DNA of 64,000 nucleotides from Bufo bufo (Eukaryota > Chordata > Amphibia > Anura > Bufonidae): NCBI RefSeq assembly GCF_905171765.1, contig NC_053392.1, forward strand, positions 338,799,010-338,863,009, read 5' to 3'. Of this stretch, positions 1-10,852 are shown piece by piece. Position 1 is the first letter of the stretch, and each line of letters starts with the position of its first letter. The notes beneath the pieces are model-generated. The model was not told the DNA's origin and did no database searches. It saw nothing but the letters and a program-made list of their open reading frames with translations. The position numbers were made by a program, and so were the translations under genes.

Positions 1-789
1 ACAGGCCCCTCACGTCCTGTCTTGGACTGCGGAACTCTTGCCTGAACTGGTCCCAGTCATGGTTGTGTCCTGACCCTTCCTTTTTTTCCTTCCTGAGCTC
101 CTTCAGCAGAGCATGCTTGCCCCAGCTCGCTTCTTTTTCAGAAGTGGTTTCCTCAGATTTGGCCTTAGTTTCAGGGTCTTCTGCTTCTTCAGTGGCTCTT
201 CCCACTTCAGCAGACCCCTCTTCCGCCTTATCCTTGGTCTCTGGAACATCTGAGGATTCCTCCCACTTCAAGAGACATCGGCCTCTGTTTCTTTGGAGTC
301 TCCATTCACTTTATTAGCCTTCTCATCCTTCATGGACATGGCATCACATCCTTGCCTTCTTAACTCCTAATCCTCTTTCTTATCAAGGTTGGAGGCACGG
401 GGGACATCGGGATCTTCACCAGACTCGTAGTTTTCTGGCAATCCCTCCAAAGGTTCACCAATTCGTTTAGGCTCTAGGAGAGCAGTCTCACAGTAGTAGA
501 CACCATCTGCATGCTGGTCGTCTGTCTTCTGGTATTTCTTCTCCAGCAGACCGCTGGCTTTCTGTAAGGCACTGACGGCAGAGGGAACATCTTTCATGAC
601 CAGGTCCTGGCTACTCATTGCCATGAGTCTCTTGGCCTCTGTATTCACATCAGCCCCATCAGTGGGCTCAGCAGAAAGATCTTCCGTCTTCTCCGCCTTG
701 GTCGGCACCACGGCGCCACTATCTCCAGACCCATTCTTAACAGGCTCTGGCTTAGACTTCTTCAACTCAGACATTCTTCCCGACATCAT
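1..789 (-). pseudogene. NASP-like retro-fragment (N-terminal TPR region)
   Basis: Reading from about 780 downward, a 140-codon frame (stop at 367) carries EAKRLMAMSSQDLVMKDVPS and QKASGLLEKKY. These match the first tetratricopeptide motif of NASP (nuclear autoantigenic sperm protein, a histone H1/H3 chaperone), where the human protein reads EAKKLLG...HLVMGDIPAAV...LLGKKYGE. The frame starts inside myosin-like residues (ELKKSK) shared with the preceding fragment, so the two are fused in one transcript-like unit with no intron. Below 367 the acidic run continues in other frames (SMKDEKANKVNGD, then EEGSAEVGRATEEAED), resembling the Glu-rich NASP insert. Stops between these pieces show decay. 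Absence of introns and loss of frame point to a processed pseudogene; the window edge cuts it off. Confidence 0.5.
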
Positions 790-2266
790 CTTTTGAGCTT
801 ATGAGATCTTCTATCTCTGCTCGGAGTTGCTTGTTCAGCCTCTCACATTCATCTCGCTCCTCAAGCGCGTCTGCAAGGGATTGAGCCAAAGAGAGGACCT
901 TCTGTTCCAGATGCTCTTCACTCTGCTCTGCTGCAGCCGATGTAGGAGTAGCACTATTCTCTTTTGGCCCCCCTGTGGGGGTTCCACCCAGGGTCCCTTT
1001 AAGCACTTTGGTGGTGTCTACTGCAGTCTTCTTCAGTGACTCTGTGAAGACAGCTAGTCCCTTCTGTATCATATCTAGGGACCGTGTGGAGAGAGAGAAA
1101 TCTTCTGGATTGCAGCTGTACTGATGTGTCAGGTCATCTACCCCTGCCTGGGTATGGGTCTCAGATACTAGGCTGCCGTCTCCCCACTCGGCTCTCGTCA
1201 CGTCAGGTATAACTGTCGTCTGGTCGCTACTAGTGACCGCCTGAATTTCGCAACACCTTGACCTGGTAGCTTCCCTCTCGGAGTTGCTAATGGTCACAGC
1301 ACATGCCTCGCCTATGTCATTCATGTAATTATTAACGCTGACCTCTAGGGGCACTGCCAAGTTAATCCCTCCCTGGGACATTACTTTATTGCACATAAAA
1401 CACTGTGGAGACTGCATGTCCACCTCTGGTACGTGTGATACACCCTCTAGGACTGCTACCCTTTCTTGCACATTCAAACACTGAGTTGGAGCTGAGCTGA
1501 GCTCCACACTACTTATATGCAATTCTTCAAATCTCTTGATCAAGTTACATAGTTCTTCATGAAAAATAGCAGATGAAGAAAATAAAGCTTCATCATCATT
1601 TACATTTTTACCACCAGGGGGCGCTCCTCCACTGACCACAAGCTGCAACGAAAAAGGCATGTTATCATCATCACATATTTCACATGACATCCCACTTTCA
1701 TTACGCATTTCCGCCAACTTGGCACAATCATTTTGCACCTTATCAGCACCATTGTTTTCAATAGGCAATATTCTTTCCCCACGGCGGTCAATGTGCAGCT
1801 CCCTTAGACCTTCATTTAAACGGGCAAGTACAGGTTCTGCAGGAGTTTCGTCACTATCTGCAGAAGTGTCTACCTTACCCCACAACAACGAAATGATATC
1901 ACAGCCCAACATCACATCATATATGAACATATTTGTAACATGAGGTCCACAAGACATAGTTCTCACTGGAGACTCCCCCTCAGTGAGACCCACCTGCACT
2001 TGCTCAGGCTCTCTTTCAGGTGCCTGGTTCACATTATAGGTCACACCACTTTCGTCTATCTTGCACCGGAGCTCACTAACCATAGAACCCTGGGGAGACT
2101 GCTTATCTGCACCTAGTACCCCTTCTAGCATTGCCTCAATTTCCTGTACGTTTATCACAGCCTGCAAAGGAAAAGGGGGGTCATCCTTATCACATACGTT
2201 ACATAACTTCACATTTTCATTAGGCAATGCAGATAACTTGGCACCATTGGTTCTAGTTGTCACCAT
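767..2266 (-). pseudogene. Chimeric retroelement-like ORF ending in a myosin-II rod fragment
   Basis: A continuous 499-codon frame opens with ATG at 2264-2266 and ends within myosin-like sequence. Residues about 1-150 and 170-340 look like two diverged copies of one unit: each has a Cys-X2-Cys pair ([16 protein letters not shown]) followed by PF.LQ, and later NVQE...LEGV...QSPQ. Around residue 115 the string [11 protein letters not shown] recalls the second strand motif of Ty3/Gypsy aspartic proteases (DVLLGRD type), but no D-S/T-G active site was seen, so this is weak. The last ~45 residues ([16 protein letters not shown]..., [10 protein letters not shown]) match the coiled-coil rod of non-muscle/smooth myosin II heavy chains. 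A 2-nt loss just after GKNV shifts the frame; the next myosin residues (ELKKSK) continue in the frame of the neighbouring NASP-like fragment. I do not recognise the middle section (residues 345-440). It is probably a non-functional, retroposed chimera. Confidence 0.45.
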
Positions 2267-2660
2267 AGTCTCACATCCGGTGGGAACTATCTGACAGTCC
2301 TTTTTAAATCACATATCTGTCCAGCATATTTACAATTATACCAGTCTTCTCTGAGTTCCCGCGGTACCACAACCACCGGCAGACTCCTTACTGCAATCGT
2401 TGCTACTGGAAATCACATGGCCTGGAGTCCGGACCTCTCCCGGATGGTCACTCCAGGCGCACCCTTTAGGACCTTGTACACCATCACAGGAAACACAGGC
2501 ACTCCTGAGAGCCGCACCGCTCTCCAACTCTTTGTCTTCCCGACGGTGGCCCTGGGCAACGGCATAGATCCGCTTTTCTTCTGGAACTCCGGGCACACCA
2601 CTGACACCTTGGACGCTTACTCAGCGTTGGAGAATTTGTCTTGCGGGCCCACTGCAATTA
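2267..2660 (-). pseudogene. Decayed upstream part of the left-edge retro-chimera
   Basis: Minus-strand sequence here has several medium-length open stretches in different frames, e.g. [10 protein letters not shown] just upstream of the ATG at 2266 in the same frame, broken by a TGA a few codons earlier. It appears to be the upstream part of the same retro-derived unit and to continue, across the LTR element, into 10853-10993. No domain is recognisable. Confidence 0.3.
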
Positions 2661-2665
2661 CGCCC

Positions 2666-4708
2666 TGTTGAGGAACGGTTGAGACGTGTGCATATATATC
2701 CATGCATGCCTGCAAACACGTGCGGGCATGTATGGTATATATATGCATACATTAACCACCGCATCATGGGGTGATGCCCATGGTGATCCCCAGGGGCTCA
2801 TGGTGGCCCCTGTGGGAAATATGTGGCCCCTGGAAGCTGTGCCCCCTTATAATCCCCCTTATATTAGTATATATATGTGCCCCCTTATATATGTCCCCTG
2901 TATGCCCCAGATATATGCGAGGGTGTGTGTATATATAGATATGTGTGTATGTATTTGCACACGTGTCTATGTATATACACTTATGTCAGCATGACAGTAT
3001 GTATGTGGGCTTATTGCTGCCCATTCATACCCCCGGTTTTGTATGTGTTTATAGATGAGCCCCCAAGCATCTGTGGATATATATATGCATATATGCAATT
3101 CCAACTGTTATCAACAGAGTTGTTATAGCCTGTAGGATAACAGCTGATTAGCATCTAGTCCCCTTTTGTTCAGGCCCAAAGCAATCAGACGCTTTGGCAC
3201 CGTTTGTGAGGGGACCTTCTAATCAGAGAACCTGTTTTTCCACACCTCTGCCCCATGGCCATGCCCATTACTCCCAGCATTTTTGGGACTAGGAGGGGGG
3301 GACTAAGGCACACTATGATGTCACATGCCTGAGGAAGGAGGAGGGGGTTGCTTTTGGGCTATAAAACCCCGAACCGGCCAGAGGTGCGGTCTCTTGCAAC
3401 CAGACTAGATTCAGAGATGCAGGGGAGAGAGCAGCTTCATGATGACCACCTGGATAAGGCCTAAGTATACCTGTGTAGCCCCTACCTACCCCTCACATAT
3501 CACCCCTGGTCCTGTAACCCCTTACCCTTGCCATGTTACTGGACACCCTGATCCCCCAAACCCTTGCTCCACCGTGTAACCCTTTCCCTACCCTGATTAA
3601 CCCCTGGTGGTAACCCCTGCTCAGAGATGCAGGGGAGAGAGCAGCTTCATGATGACCACCTGGATAAGGCCTAAGTATACCTGTGTAGCCCCTACCTACC
3701 CCTCACATATCACCCCTGGTCCTGTAACCCCTTACCCTTGCCATGTTACTGGACACCCTGATCCCCCAAACCCTTGCTCCACCGTGTAACCCTTTCCCTA
3801 CCCTGATTAACCCCTGGTGGTAACCCCTGCTCTAACCCTGCCACACCCCCCCCCCCCCACTGTACACTTGCAGGGTATTCACCCTTGCATTGCTGTACAG
3901 TTCTGATATTATCCCCATTGTTAACCCTTTGTGTTTGTGGTCGGTTTACACCCCTGTGAGGCCACCATTAACCCTCGTCGTACCCCGTAGGGACAGTGAA
4001 TAGTCAGGTGGGGTGGGTTACTGATATTTGTGTGTATGATGTATTATTGTAATGTATAGATAGTATGTGGGGTGGAATTTGGGATTGTGTAGTGTAGTTA
4101 GGCTTGTATTGTGTTTATTGTAGTACTGTTTCTGTACTGCGGTGTGTACGTCTATATGTATATATATTCATATCCATTGATCCATGAATATATATAGATA
4201 TAACGTATTGCTAGACTGATATAATTGTATTGTGTAATAAATATTCTATAGTGTCTGTGGCCTGCACTCCCTTGCAGTGCCACTGTTAACCCCGTAGGGA
4301 CAGTGAGTACAGATGGGTGGGATATTGTTAATATTACTTGTATGTGTGAATTGTCTAGTTAGTTTATGGGTGGAATATGGGAATGTGTAGTGTAGTTTAG
4401 GATTGTATATTTAGTGCTGTATTGCTAGTATATTTGTAGTGCTGTGTATTGTTAGTATTGTGTGCGTAGTGTATTGTTAGTAATAAATACTGTTACTTGT
4501 AACTATCTGTGTAACGTGTAGTTATTGGCGATAGTTAGTTAGTAAGGCGCATGCAGCTAGCATAACGATCAGTGTAGAGCATAGCGAAAGTATTATTATT
4601 ATATAAAGGCATAAATGGGCGGAGTTATCACTAGATGGCTCCTCCCATTTATGAATATTAATTATCGATATTTGCATAAATATTGGTGATCAATATTCCC
4701 CCTTTACA
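2666..4708 (+). repeat. 5' LTR
   Basis: It contains a T/A-rich alternating stretch (2690-3090), a TATA box (CTATAAAACC, 3360-3369) after a G-rich block, and two tandem 210-bp units (3412-3621 and 3622-3831) starting CAGAGATGCAGG, within presumed transcribed sequence. A C-run at 3846-3858 follows, then two AATAAA signals (4237-4242, 4482-4487). It ends with a short GC-poor tail CCCTTTACA. The position of the TATA box implies a long U3 (~0.7 kb) and an exceptionally long R-U5. Confidence 0.9.
3359..3369 (+). promoter_or_regulatory. LTR TATA box
   Basis: The sequence CTATAAAACC sits 3' of a GC/G-rich region (CTAGGAGGGGGGGACTAAGG) in the 5' LTR and is repeated in the 3' LTR at 9501. A transcription start about 25-30 bp downstream (near 3390-3400) would be expected. 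The AATAAA signals lie about 0.85 and 1.1 kb further on, consistent with a very long R region. Confidence 0.7.
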
Positions 4709-4709
4709 T

Positions 4710-4727
4710 TGGCGAGCCAGGCCCACT
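4710..4727 (+). other. Candidate primer-binding site
   Basis: TGGCGAGCCAGGCCCACT starts two bases after the 5' LTR. The leading TGG is complementary to the CCA end of a tRNA, as in most LTR elements. I could not match the rest to a specific tRNA with confidence. Confidence 0.55.
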
Positions 4728-5098
4728 GCGTGGATTTTGCGCTTATTTTTGGTCTTAAGGTTGAGGGTCGCTAGTACTGTGAATTAGCGGGCAGGAGAGA
4801 CGCGGTCAGCGGAGTGTCTGAGCGTCTAGGACCCGATAATTCGTACAGGAGAAGCGATACTTCCCTTAGAGTACCAGAATTAAAACAAAATCTTTTGCAG
4901 AGAATCTATAATTGTTCTGTGAATTAATACTTTTGTATTTGCTTTACACGGTCACCGTCGCTGGGGTACACGGAAAAGTACAGCACCAACAAGCATCGCT
5001 CAAGTGATTGCAAGGGAGAAGACACATCACTGAAGGAGATCCATCTTCGGGGGAGCGGCGTACAAGTCAGGCTGGTCGGGAAGAGGCGATCCGGGAAA

Positions 5099-6268
5099 AT
5101 GGACTTCTTCCAAGCAGCTGCGAAATACGGCGCCAAGGAGAAGATGGACACTCATCAAACGGTGAGTATGGACTTCCCCACACTGCAACACTTGAGCAGA
5201 CACAGCACATTTAACCCCATCCTCCCCACTACATACAAGTCAGCAGAAATGCTGTGGTCCGATTTGTTAGCACAGGCTTGTAGTTACGACAAGCTTTGTG
5301 TTAACAAACGGACGGTTTTGAACAAGGCCACCAAACGGCTTCGGATGCTAGCCAAACTCGTTCATACGTTTGAGGCTAGCATCTGTAAGCCAAAGGAAGT
5401 TGCGCTGGAGACAATTCCTCCGGCCATTCACTGCCAGTGCTGTGCCAGTAATTCGGACCAGGTTTCGACATTGCAGGCGCAGCTGGCAGAGAATGTGCAG
5501 TCTACTGTTGACCGAGATGCGCAGGTGGCTAATATAGAGTCACAGTTAGTAGAGCTGCAGAGGCAGAAGGAGGAAATTGAGGCTAAGTTGACTCAGTCTT
5601 ATACTGAAGTCAATGCCTTTAAGGAGCGGACTGCCTCTACTGACGTGACGGTAGCCAAATTGAAGGCTCAGGTTGCTGTAAGGTCCCAGCTAATGTCTGG
5701 CATGCAACAGGTTATCACCAAGTTGGTGCCTGCCCTTTCTTTTTCCATAAAGCCAGGGTCGGAATCTCCCAAAATGTTGCCCTGTGCAGGGCCACAAGGG
5801 GTGAGAGTAGTCTGTGACCGGTCTAATCATCAGGTCAAGCCGGTCCAGACTAACAGAGATTTTTCCCTGACTTTGGGAAAAAGAACTGTGGTGAAGAGTG
5901 CGTCCCTGAGGATGGAACAATTCAGGAGAAGGGAGCACGGCTGCAGTGTAGATGGACCTGGGCCATGCAGAGCAAACATCAGATGTTTTGCTTGTGGTGG
6001 CCTAGGTCACATAGCGAGACACTGCAAAACAGATAGGAACATAACACACAGGACAGGAAACCAAGTCACGTGTTTCAGGTGTGGGAACAAAGGACACATT
6101 GCAAGGAATTGCCCTGGTGCAAGTAATTGCAATGTGTCCAACAGTATCAGCCAGGTAACAAATTGGGCAGTGGGGTCTAGTCAGCTTGGCCATAAAGGGG
6201 TTACTTCTCGGCAGCATCACCAGCTGCTGAGGGGTCAGAGTGGCCAAGCTAGGCTAGGCAACATTTGA
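5099..6268 (+). CDS. gag: Gag-like protein with two CCHC zinc knuckles
   Basis: This 389-codon ORF starts at an ATG at 5099 (MDFFQAAAKYGAKEK) and is the only long gene of the LTR element. Residues ~120-205 form a predicted coiled coil rich in Q/E/L (LQAQLAENVQ, VELQRQKEEIEAKL). Near the C-terminus are two CCHC nucleocapsid knuckles, CFACGGLGHIARHC (~residue 299) and CFRCGNKGHIARNC (~residue 325). These bind genomic RNA and assist packaging in retroelements. A capsid fold (major homology region) is not evident, and there is no stop-readthrough or frameshift into pol; the frame simply ends. A consensus splice donor (ACG|GTGAGTATG) lies 21 codons into the gene. The intact frame fits the element's youth. 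The true start could also be the ATG 15 codons further on. Confidence 0.85.
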   Translation: MDFFQAAAKYGAKEKMDTHQTVSMDFPTLQHLSRHSTFNPILPTTYKSAEMLWSDLLAQACSYDKLCVNKRTVLNKATKRLRMLAKLVHTFEASICKPKEVALETIPPAIHCQCCASNSDQVSTLQAQLAENVQSTVDRDAQVANIESQLVELQRQKEEIEAKLTQSYTEVNAFKERTASTDVTVAKLKAQVAVRSQLMSGMQQVITKLVPALSFSIKPGSESPKMLPCAGPQGVRVVCDRSNHQVKPVQTNRDFSLTLGKRTVVKSASLRMEQFRRREHGCSVDGPGPCRANIRCFACGGLGHIARHCKTDRNITHRTGNQVTCFRCGNKGHIARNCPGASNCNVSNSISQVTNWAVGSSQLGHKGVTSRQHHQLLRGQSGQARLGNI

Positions 6269-6458
6269 CACCCCTGTACTATTTGTTACACCGTGTGTTC
6301 CCTGTGTATGTCCATGTTGTGTGTTTTTGTTATCTGTTTGTGAGTTTTTCTTGATGTTGATGGTGGTAGTCCTTGTCTACGAATGTGTTCCACCATGCTG
6401 ATTTATGTAGTGGTGTAAGTCCCATCTGCTGTCTGTTTCATTCTGTGTCCCCTTGCAG
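5162..6458 (+). promoter_or_regulatory. Candidate intron inside the LTR element (donor 5162, acceptor 6457-6458)
   Basis: CAAACG|GTGAGTATG at 5161/5162 is a near-perfect donor, placed after codon 21 of the gag-like gene in phase 0. Downstream of gag, a pyrimidine-rich stretch ends TGTCCCCTTGCAG|TGG at 6458. The pair would yield a subgenomic RNA, as simple retroviruses use for env. The downstream frame joined in phase 0 stops after about 11 codons, so the spliced product, if made, is short or uses another start. This is motif-based only. Confidence 0.4.
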
Positions 6459-7600
6459 TGGAACAGTGTTATACTGTGGATCGAGAACGTATAGGCTTGC
6501 GAGCAGATAATTTCACACGGGAAATCCTACACAAAGAATGATGTGATTTTATTCTGGGCAGCCAGGGTCTCGGATCGATACAGATAACGCTGTTGTGCTC
6601 CAGGTTTTCGGTAGGGCTGTGTTGCGCTGGGGACTGGGGCGGACAGACAACATTGGTGTAATGTTGTGTTGCGCACTTAATTCTAGTCCGGTCAGGTAGC
6701 ACAGCTCTCATAGGGATTGGACGCAGAGTGTTGGGCAGCAGAGTGTGGACTGTGTTCTTGTGTTGTGGGGTCCTGGGGAGCCAGGGCATAACTATGCCAT
6801 TGGTTCTGCGGGCCCCCACAGGATGGGATCACAGGGGGAGGTCAGCCTGGGTGCACATGAGTGGACAGGGATGCGGTACCATCAATAACAAGATGGTGCT
6901 TTGTCCACAGAACTCCAGTTATCCCAACCTAGTAGGGTGGCCATCCTTATCTGTTGGTGCAGAGGGATGTGCAGCAGAGGATGCAATCCTCTGAAGGTAC
7001 GGTGTTAAGACACCAGTGTTGGGATAACGAGGGGTCCTGTGAGATAAAGGGCAGCTCAATGCCTTTCTCTACCCATGGGTCAAAGGTATTGGTGCTGGAA
7101 ATTTTCACATTAATTGCACTGTTAGGGGAGAAATTCCCCTGGGAGCGCCTGGTATTTTCTTCTGCCATAGGTGTGATTTTATATGGAGCGGAAGAAAAAC
7201 CTAGGAGACGCCACAGAAGAGACCAGCTATTCCCCCTGACACTGTTGTGAAGCTCCAGAGGATCCCACTGGATTTTGGCAACTAAGCGACCTCTGCCTAG
7301 AGGTGTTCTAGAGAAGACTGTGCCACAATCCAGCGGGAGCATTATTTAAGGCTCTGGAGGAAGACTTGGGAGACGTTCGGGTGGAAGAACTTATCACTTG
7401 TTTCACCCAGTGAAACTTCTTCTGGTTCTGGTCATCGTAATCGGAGGGTCAAGGGACTTACTGACCAAATACACCAGAACCAGACAGAACTTTACAGAAC
7501 TATCCGGAGGAGGAGGCTCAGGACATAACTCAAACATTGTTCCTGTGGCCAAATATTGTATGGACACACTTTGTTTCCTATGAGGGTTCGGGACGTATAA
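6459..7600 (+). pseudogene. Post-gag region with possible env-like remnants
   Basis: No retroviral domain is identifiable, but several open stretches look membrane- or secretion-related. One at ~6690-6994 has a hydrophobic run VWTVFLCCGVLG followed by Cys- and Asn-rich sequence. One at 6954-7250 has a hydrophobic segment (LEIFTLIALL) and ends in a basic RRRHRR cluster. One at 7398-7583 starts with the hydrophobic PVKLLLVLVIVIGGS. They lie in different frames separated by stops. An envelope-type origin is a guess from position (after gag, after a splice acceptor) and composition. It may equally be non-coding filler of a non-autonomous element. Confidence 0.25.
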
Positions 7601-8166
7601 CTTGTACTACCCTGAAACCCCATAGCACATTGTATTTATTGATTGATTATGTTGGTTGATTGTGTACCCATAGAAACTTTAGGTACAAATGTGTGACAGC
7701 CTATACCCAGGGAAACTCGCCCAACGCATTGCGGTGAGTTATTATTTGGCTGTACACATTTGCATCCTATAGTAGTTTCCCATTGACACAGGGGTCTGCG
7801 ACCTACCTGTGTCTTTGGAGGTGTAGAGATATGCCAGGTTGCATTAGTCTCTATGGGTACACACATTTAATGGAATTTGGTGGTGTTGGGAGGGATGTGG
7901 CATGTATTTTGTGTGAATGGGGATAAGGTTAGGTCACGATAGGGACAGGCATCATTCATTTGCCACCTTGAACCCTGGAACGGTGAGGTTCTTAAGGGAA
8001 GGGCTGGAGGTGTAGTGTGGCGGAGGTGTTCTCCGCAGTAGAATTTAGGTACTATGACATCACCGCTTAAGAGTCTGACCTGCCTTGTAAAGACCTATTA
8101 ATCTGTCCACGGGAGAACCGCACCCATCAAGATGGAAACAGACATTGGATAGAAGAAAGTTGGGAC

Positions 8167-8600
8167 AAAGACTGTAAGGGTGAACCCGCTCCAGAATTGG
8201 GGGGGGCGAAGATACCTGAAGATCGGCAGAATTACCGAGAGACTGTGGGGGTGTGGTCACTCCAAAGTGGGGGTGGCCGACACCAAGAGACTGTTATAGA
8301 AAGGTAAAGACTGTAAGGGTGAACCCGCTCCAGAACTGGGGGGGGGCGAAGATACCTGAAGATCGGCAGAATTACCGAGAGACTGTGGGGGTGTGGTCAC
8401 TCCAAAGTGGGGGTGGCCGACACCAAGAGACTGTTAAAGAAAGGCCAGTTAAAGACTGTAAGGGTGAACCCACTCCAGAATTGGGGGGGGGACGAAGATA
8501 CCTGAAGATCGGCAGAATTACCGAGAGACTGTGGGGGTGTGGTCACTCCAAAGTGGGGGTGGCCGACACTAAGACTGTTAAAGAAAGACCAGCTAACCAA
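8167..8600 (+). repeat. ~140-bp tandem repeat (3 copies) inside the LTR element
   Basis: Three head-to-tail copies begin AAAGACTGTAAGGGTGAACC at 8167, 8306 and 8451 (periods 139 and 145 bp). Each contains a G-run of 8 or more, then CGAAGATACCTGAAGATCGG and a GTGGGGGTGTGGTCACTCC block. Copies differ mainly in G-run length and small indels. The array lies between the post-gag region and the 3' LTR; 7601-8166 and 8601-8793 hold nothing else recognisable. Confidence 0.85.
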
Positions 8601-8793
8601 GAGACTGTGGGTGTGTGGTATCCTAAAGAAGAAGACAGAAGGGCAGGTCGGAGGAAGCTGGATTGGGGATGTCTAAGTACCTAAAGATCAGTGTGCACTA
8701 CAGTTCTTCCTGAACTTCCACCAAAGATGGGGTTGAAGGGGGGCAAACATATCTCAACCCGTTCCCCCATTATATTGTCGTATTATATTCCGA

Positions 8794-8805
8794 CAACAGG
8801 GGGAT
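8794..8805 (+). other. Polypurine tract
   Basis: ACAACAGGGGGAT directly abuts the TGTTG start of the 3' LTR. A purine block in this position primes plus-strand DNA synthesis in LTR elements. It is short but well placed. Confidence 0.6.
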
Positions 8806-10852
8806 TGTTGAGGAACGGTTGAGACGTGTGCATATATATCCATGCATGCCTGCAAACACGTGCGGGCATGTATGGTATATATATGCATACATTAACCACC
8901 GCATAATGGGGTGATGCCCATGGTGATCCCCAGGGGCTCATGGTGGCCCCTGTGGGAAATATGTGGTCCCTGGAAGCTGTGCCCCCTTATAATCCCCCTT
9001 ATATTAGTATATATATGTGCCCCCTTATATATGTCCCCTGTATGCCCCAGATATATGCGAGGGTGTGTGTATATATAGATATGTGTGTATGTATTTGCAC
9101 ACGTGTCTATGTATATACACTTATGTCAGCATGACAGTATGTATGTGGGCTTATTGCTGCCCATTCATACCCCCGGTTTTGTATGTGTTTATAGATGAGC
9201 CCCCAAGCATCTGTGGATATATATATATGCATATATGCAATTCCAACTGTTATCAACAGAGTTGTTATAGCCTGTAGGATAACAGCTGATTAGCATCTAG
9301 TCCCCTTTTGTTCAGGCCCAAAGCAATCAGACGCTTTGGCACCGTTTGTGAGGGGACCTTCTAATCAGAGAACCTGTTTTTCCACACCTCTGCCCCATGG
9401 CCATGCCCATTACTCCCAGCATTTTTGGGACTAGGAGGGGGGGACTAAGGCACACTATGATGTCACATGCCTGAGGAAGGAGGAGGGGGTTGCTTTTGGG
9501 CTATAAAACCCCGAACCGGCCAGAGGTGCGGTCTCTTGCAACCAGACTAGATTCAGAGATGCAGGGGAGAGAGCAGCTTCATAATGACCACCTGGATAAG
9601 GCCTAAGTATACCTGTGTAGCCCCTACCTACCCCTCACATATCACCCCTGGTCCTGTAACCCCTTACCCTTGCCATGTTACTGGACACCCTGATCCCCCA
9701 AACCCTTGCTCCACCGTGTAACCCTTTCCCTACCCTGATTAACCCCTGGTGGTAACCCCTGCTCAGAGATGCAGGGGCGAGAGCAGCTTCATGATGACCA
9801 CCTGGATAAGGCCTAAGTATACCTGTGTAGCCCCTACCTACCCCTCACATATCACCCCTGGTCCTGTAACCCCTTACCCTTGCCATGTTACTGGACACCC
9901 TGATCCCCCAAACCCTTGCTCCACCGTGTAACCCTTTCCCTACCCTGATTAACCCCTGGTGGTAACCCCTGCTCTAACCCTGCCACACCCCCCCCCCCCC
10001 CCACTGTACACTTGCAGGGTATTCACCCTTGCATTGCTGTACAGTTCTGATATTATCCCCATTGTTAACCCTTTGTGTTTGTGGTCGGTTTACACCCCTG
10101 TGAGGCCACCATTAACCCTCGTCGTACCCCGTAGGGACAGTGAATAGTCAGGTGGGGTGGGTTACTGATATTCGTGTGTATGATGTATTATTGTAATGTA
10201 TAGATAGTATGTGGGGTGGAATTTGGGATTGTGTAGTGTAGTTAGGCTTGTATTGTGTTTATTGTAGTACTGTTTCTGTACTGCGGTGTGTACGTCTATA
10301 TGTATATATATTCATATCCATTGATCCATGAATATATATAGATATAACGTATTGCTAGACTGATATAATTGTATTGTGTAATAAATATTCTATAGTGTCT
10401 GTGGCCTGCACTCCCTTGCAGTGCCACTGTTAACCCCGTAGGGACAGTGAGTACAGATGGGTGGGATATTGTTAATATTACTTGTATGTGTGAATTGTCT
10501 AGTTAGTTTATGGGTGGAATATGGGAATGTGTAGTGTAGTTTAGGATTGTATATTTAGTGCTGTATTGCTAGTATATTTGTAGTGCTGTGTATTGTTAGT
10601 ATTGTGTGCGTAGTGTATTGTTAGTAATAAATACTGTTACTTGTAACTATCTGTGTAACGTGTAGTTATTGGCGATAGTTAGTTAGTAAGGCGCATGCAG
10701 CTAGCATAACGATCAGTGTAGAGCATAGCGAAAGTATTATTATTATATAAAGGCATAAATGGGCGGAGTTATCACTAGATGGCTCCTCCCATTTATGAAT
10801 ATTAATTATCGATATTTGCATAAATATTGGTGATCAATATTCCCCCTTTACA
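8806..10852 (+). repeat. 3' LTR
   Basis: This direct copy of 2666-4708 has the same TATA box (9501-9510), the same two 210-bp tandem units (9554-9763 and 9764-9973) and the same AATAAA motifs. Differences seen: c/a near 8905, c/t near 8967, g/a at about 9583, a/c near 9777, t/c near 10173, plus longer TA and C runs by 2 bp each. Preservation of the 210-bp duplication in both LTRs shows it predates this insertion. Confidence 0.9.

Noticed and set aside
4140..4200. tRNA- or structural-RNA-like hairpin (ATATATATTCATATCCATTGATCCATGAATATATATAG)
   Set aside because: A simple palindrome inside the LTR; no cloverleaf or promoter boxes.
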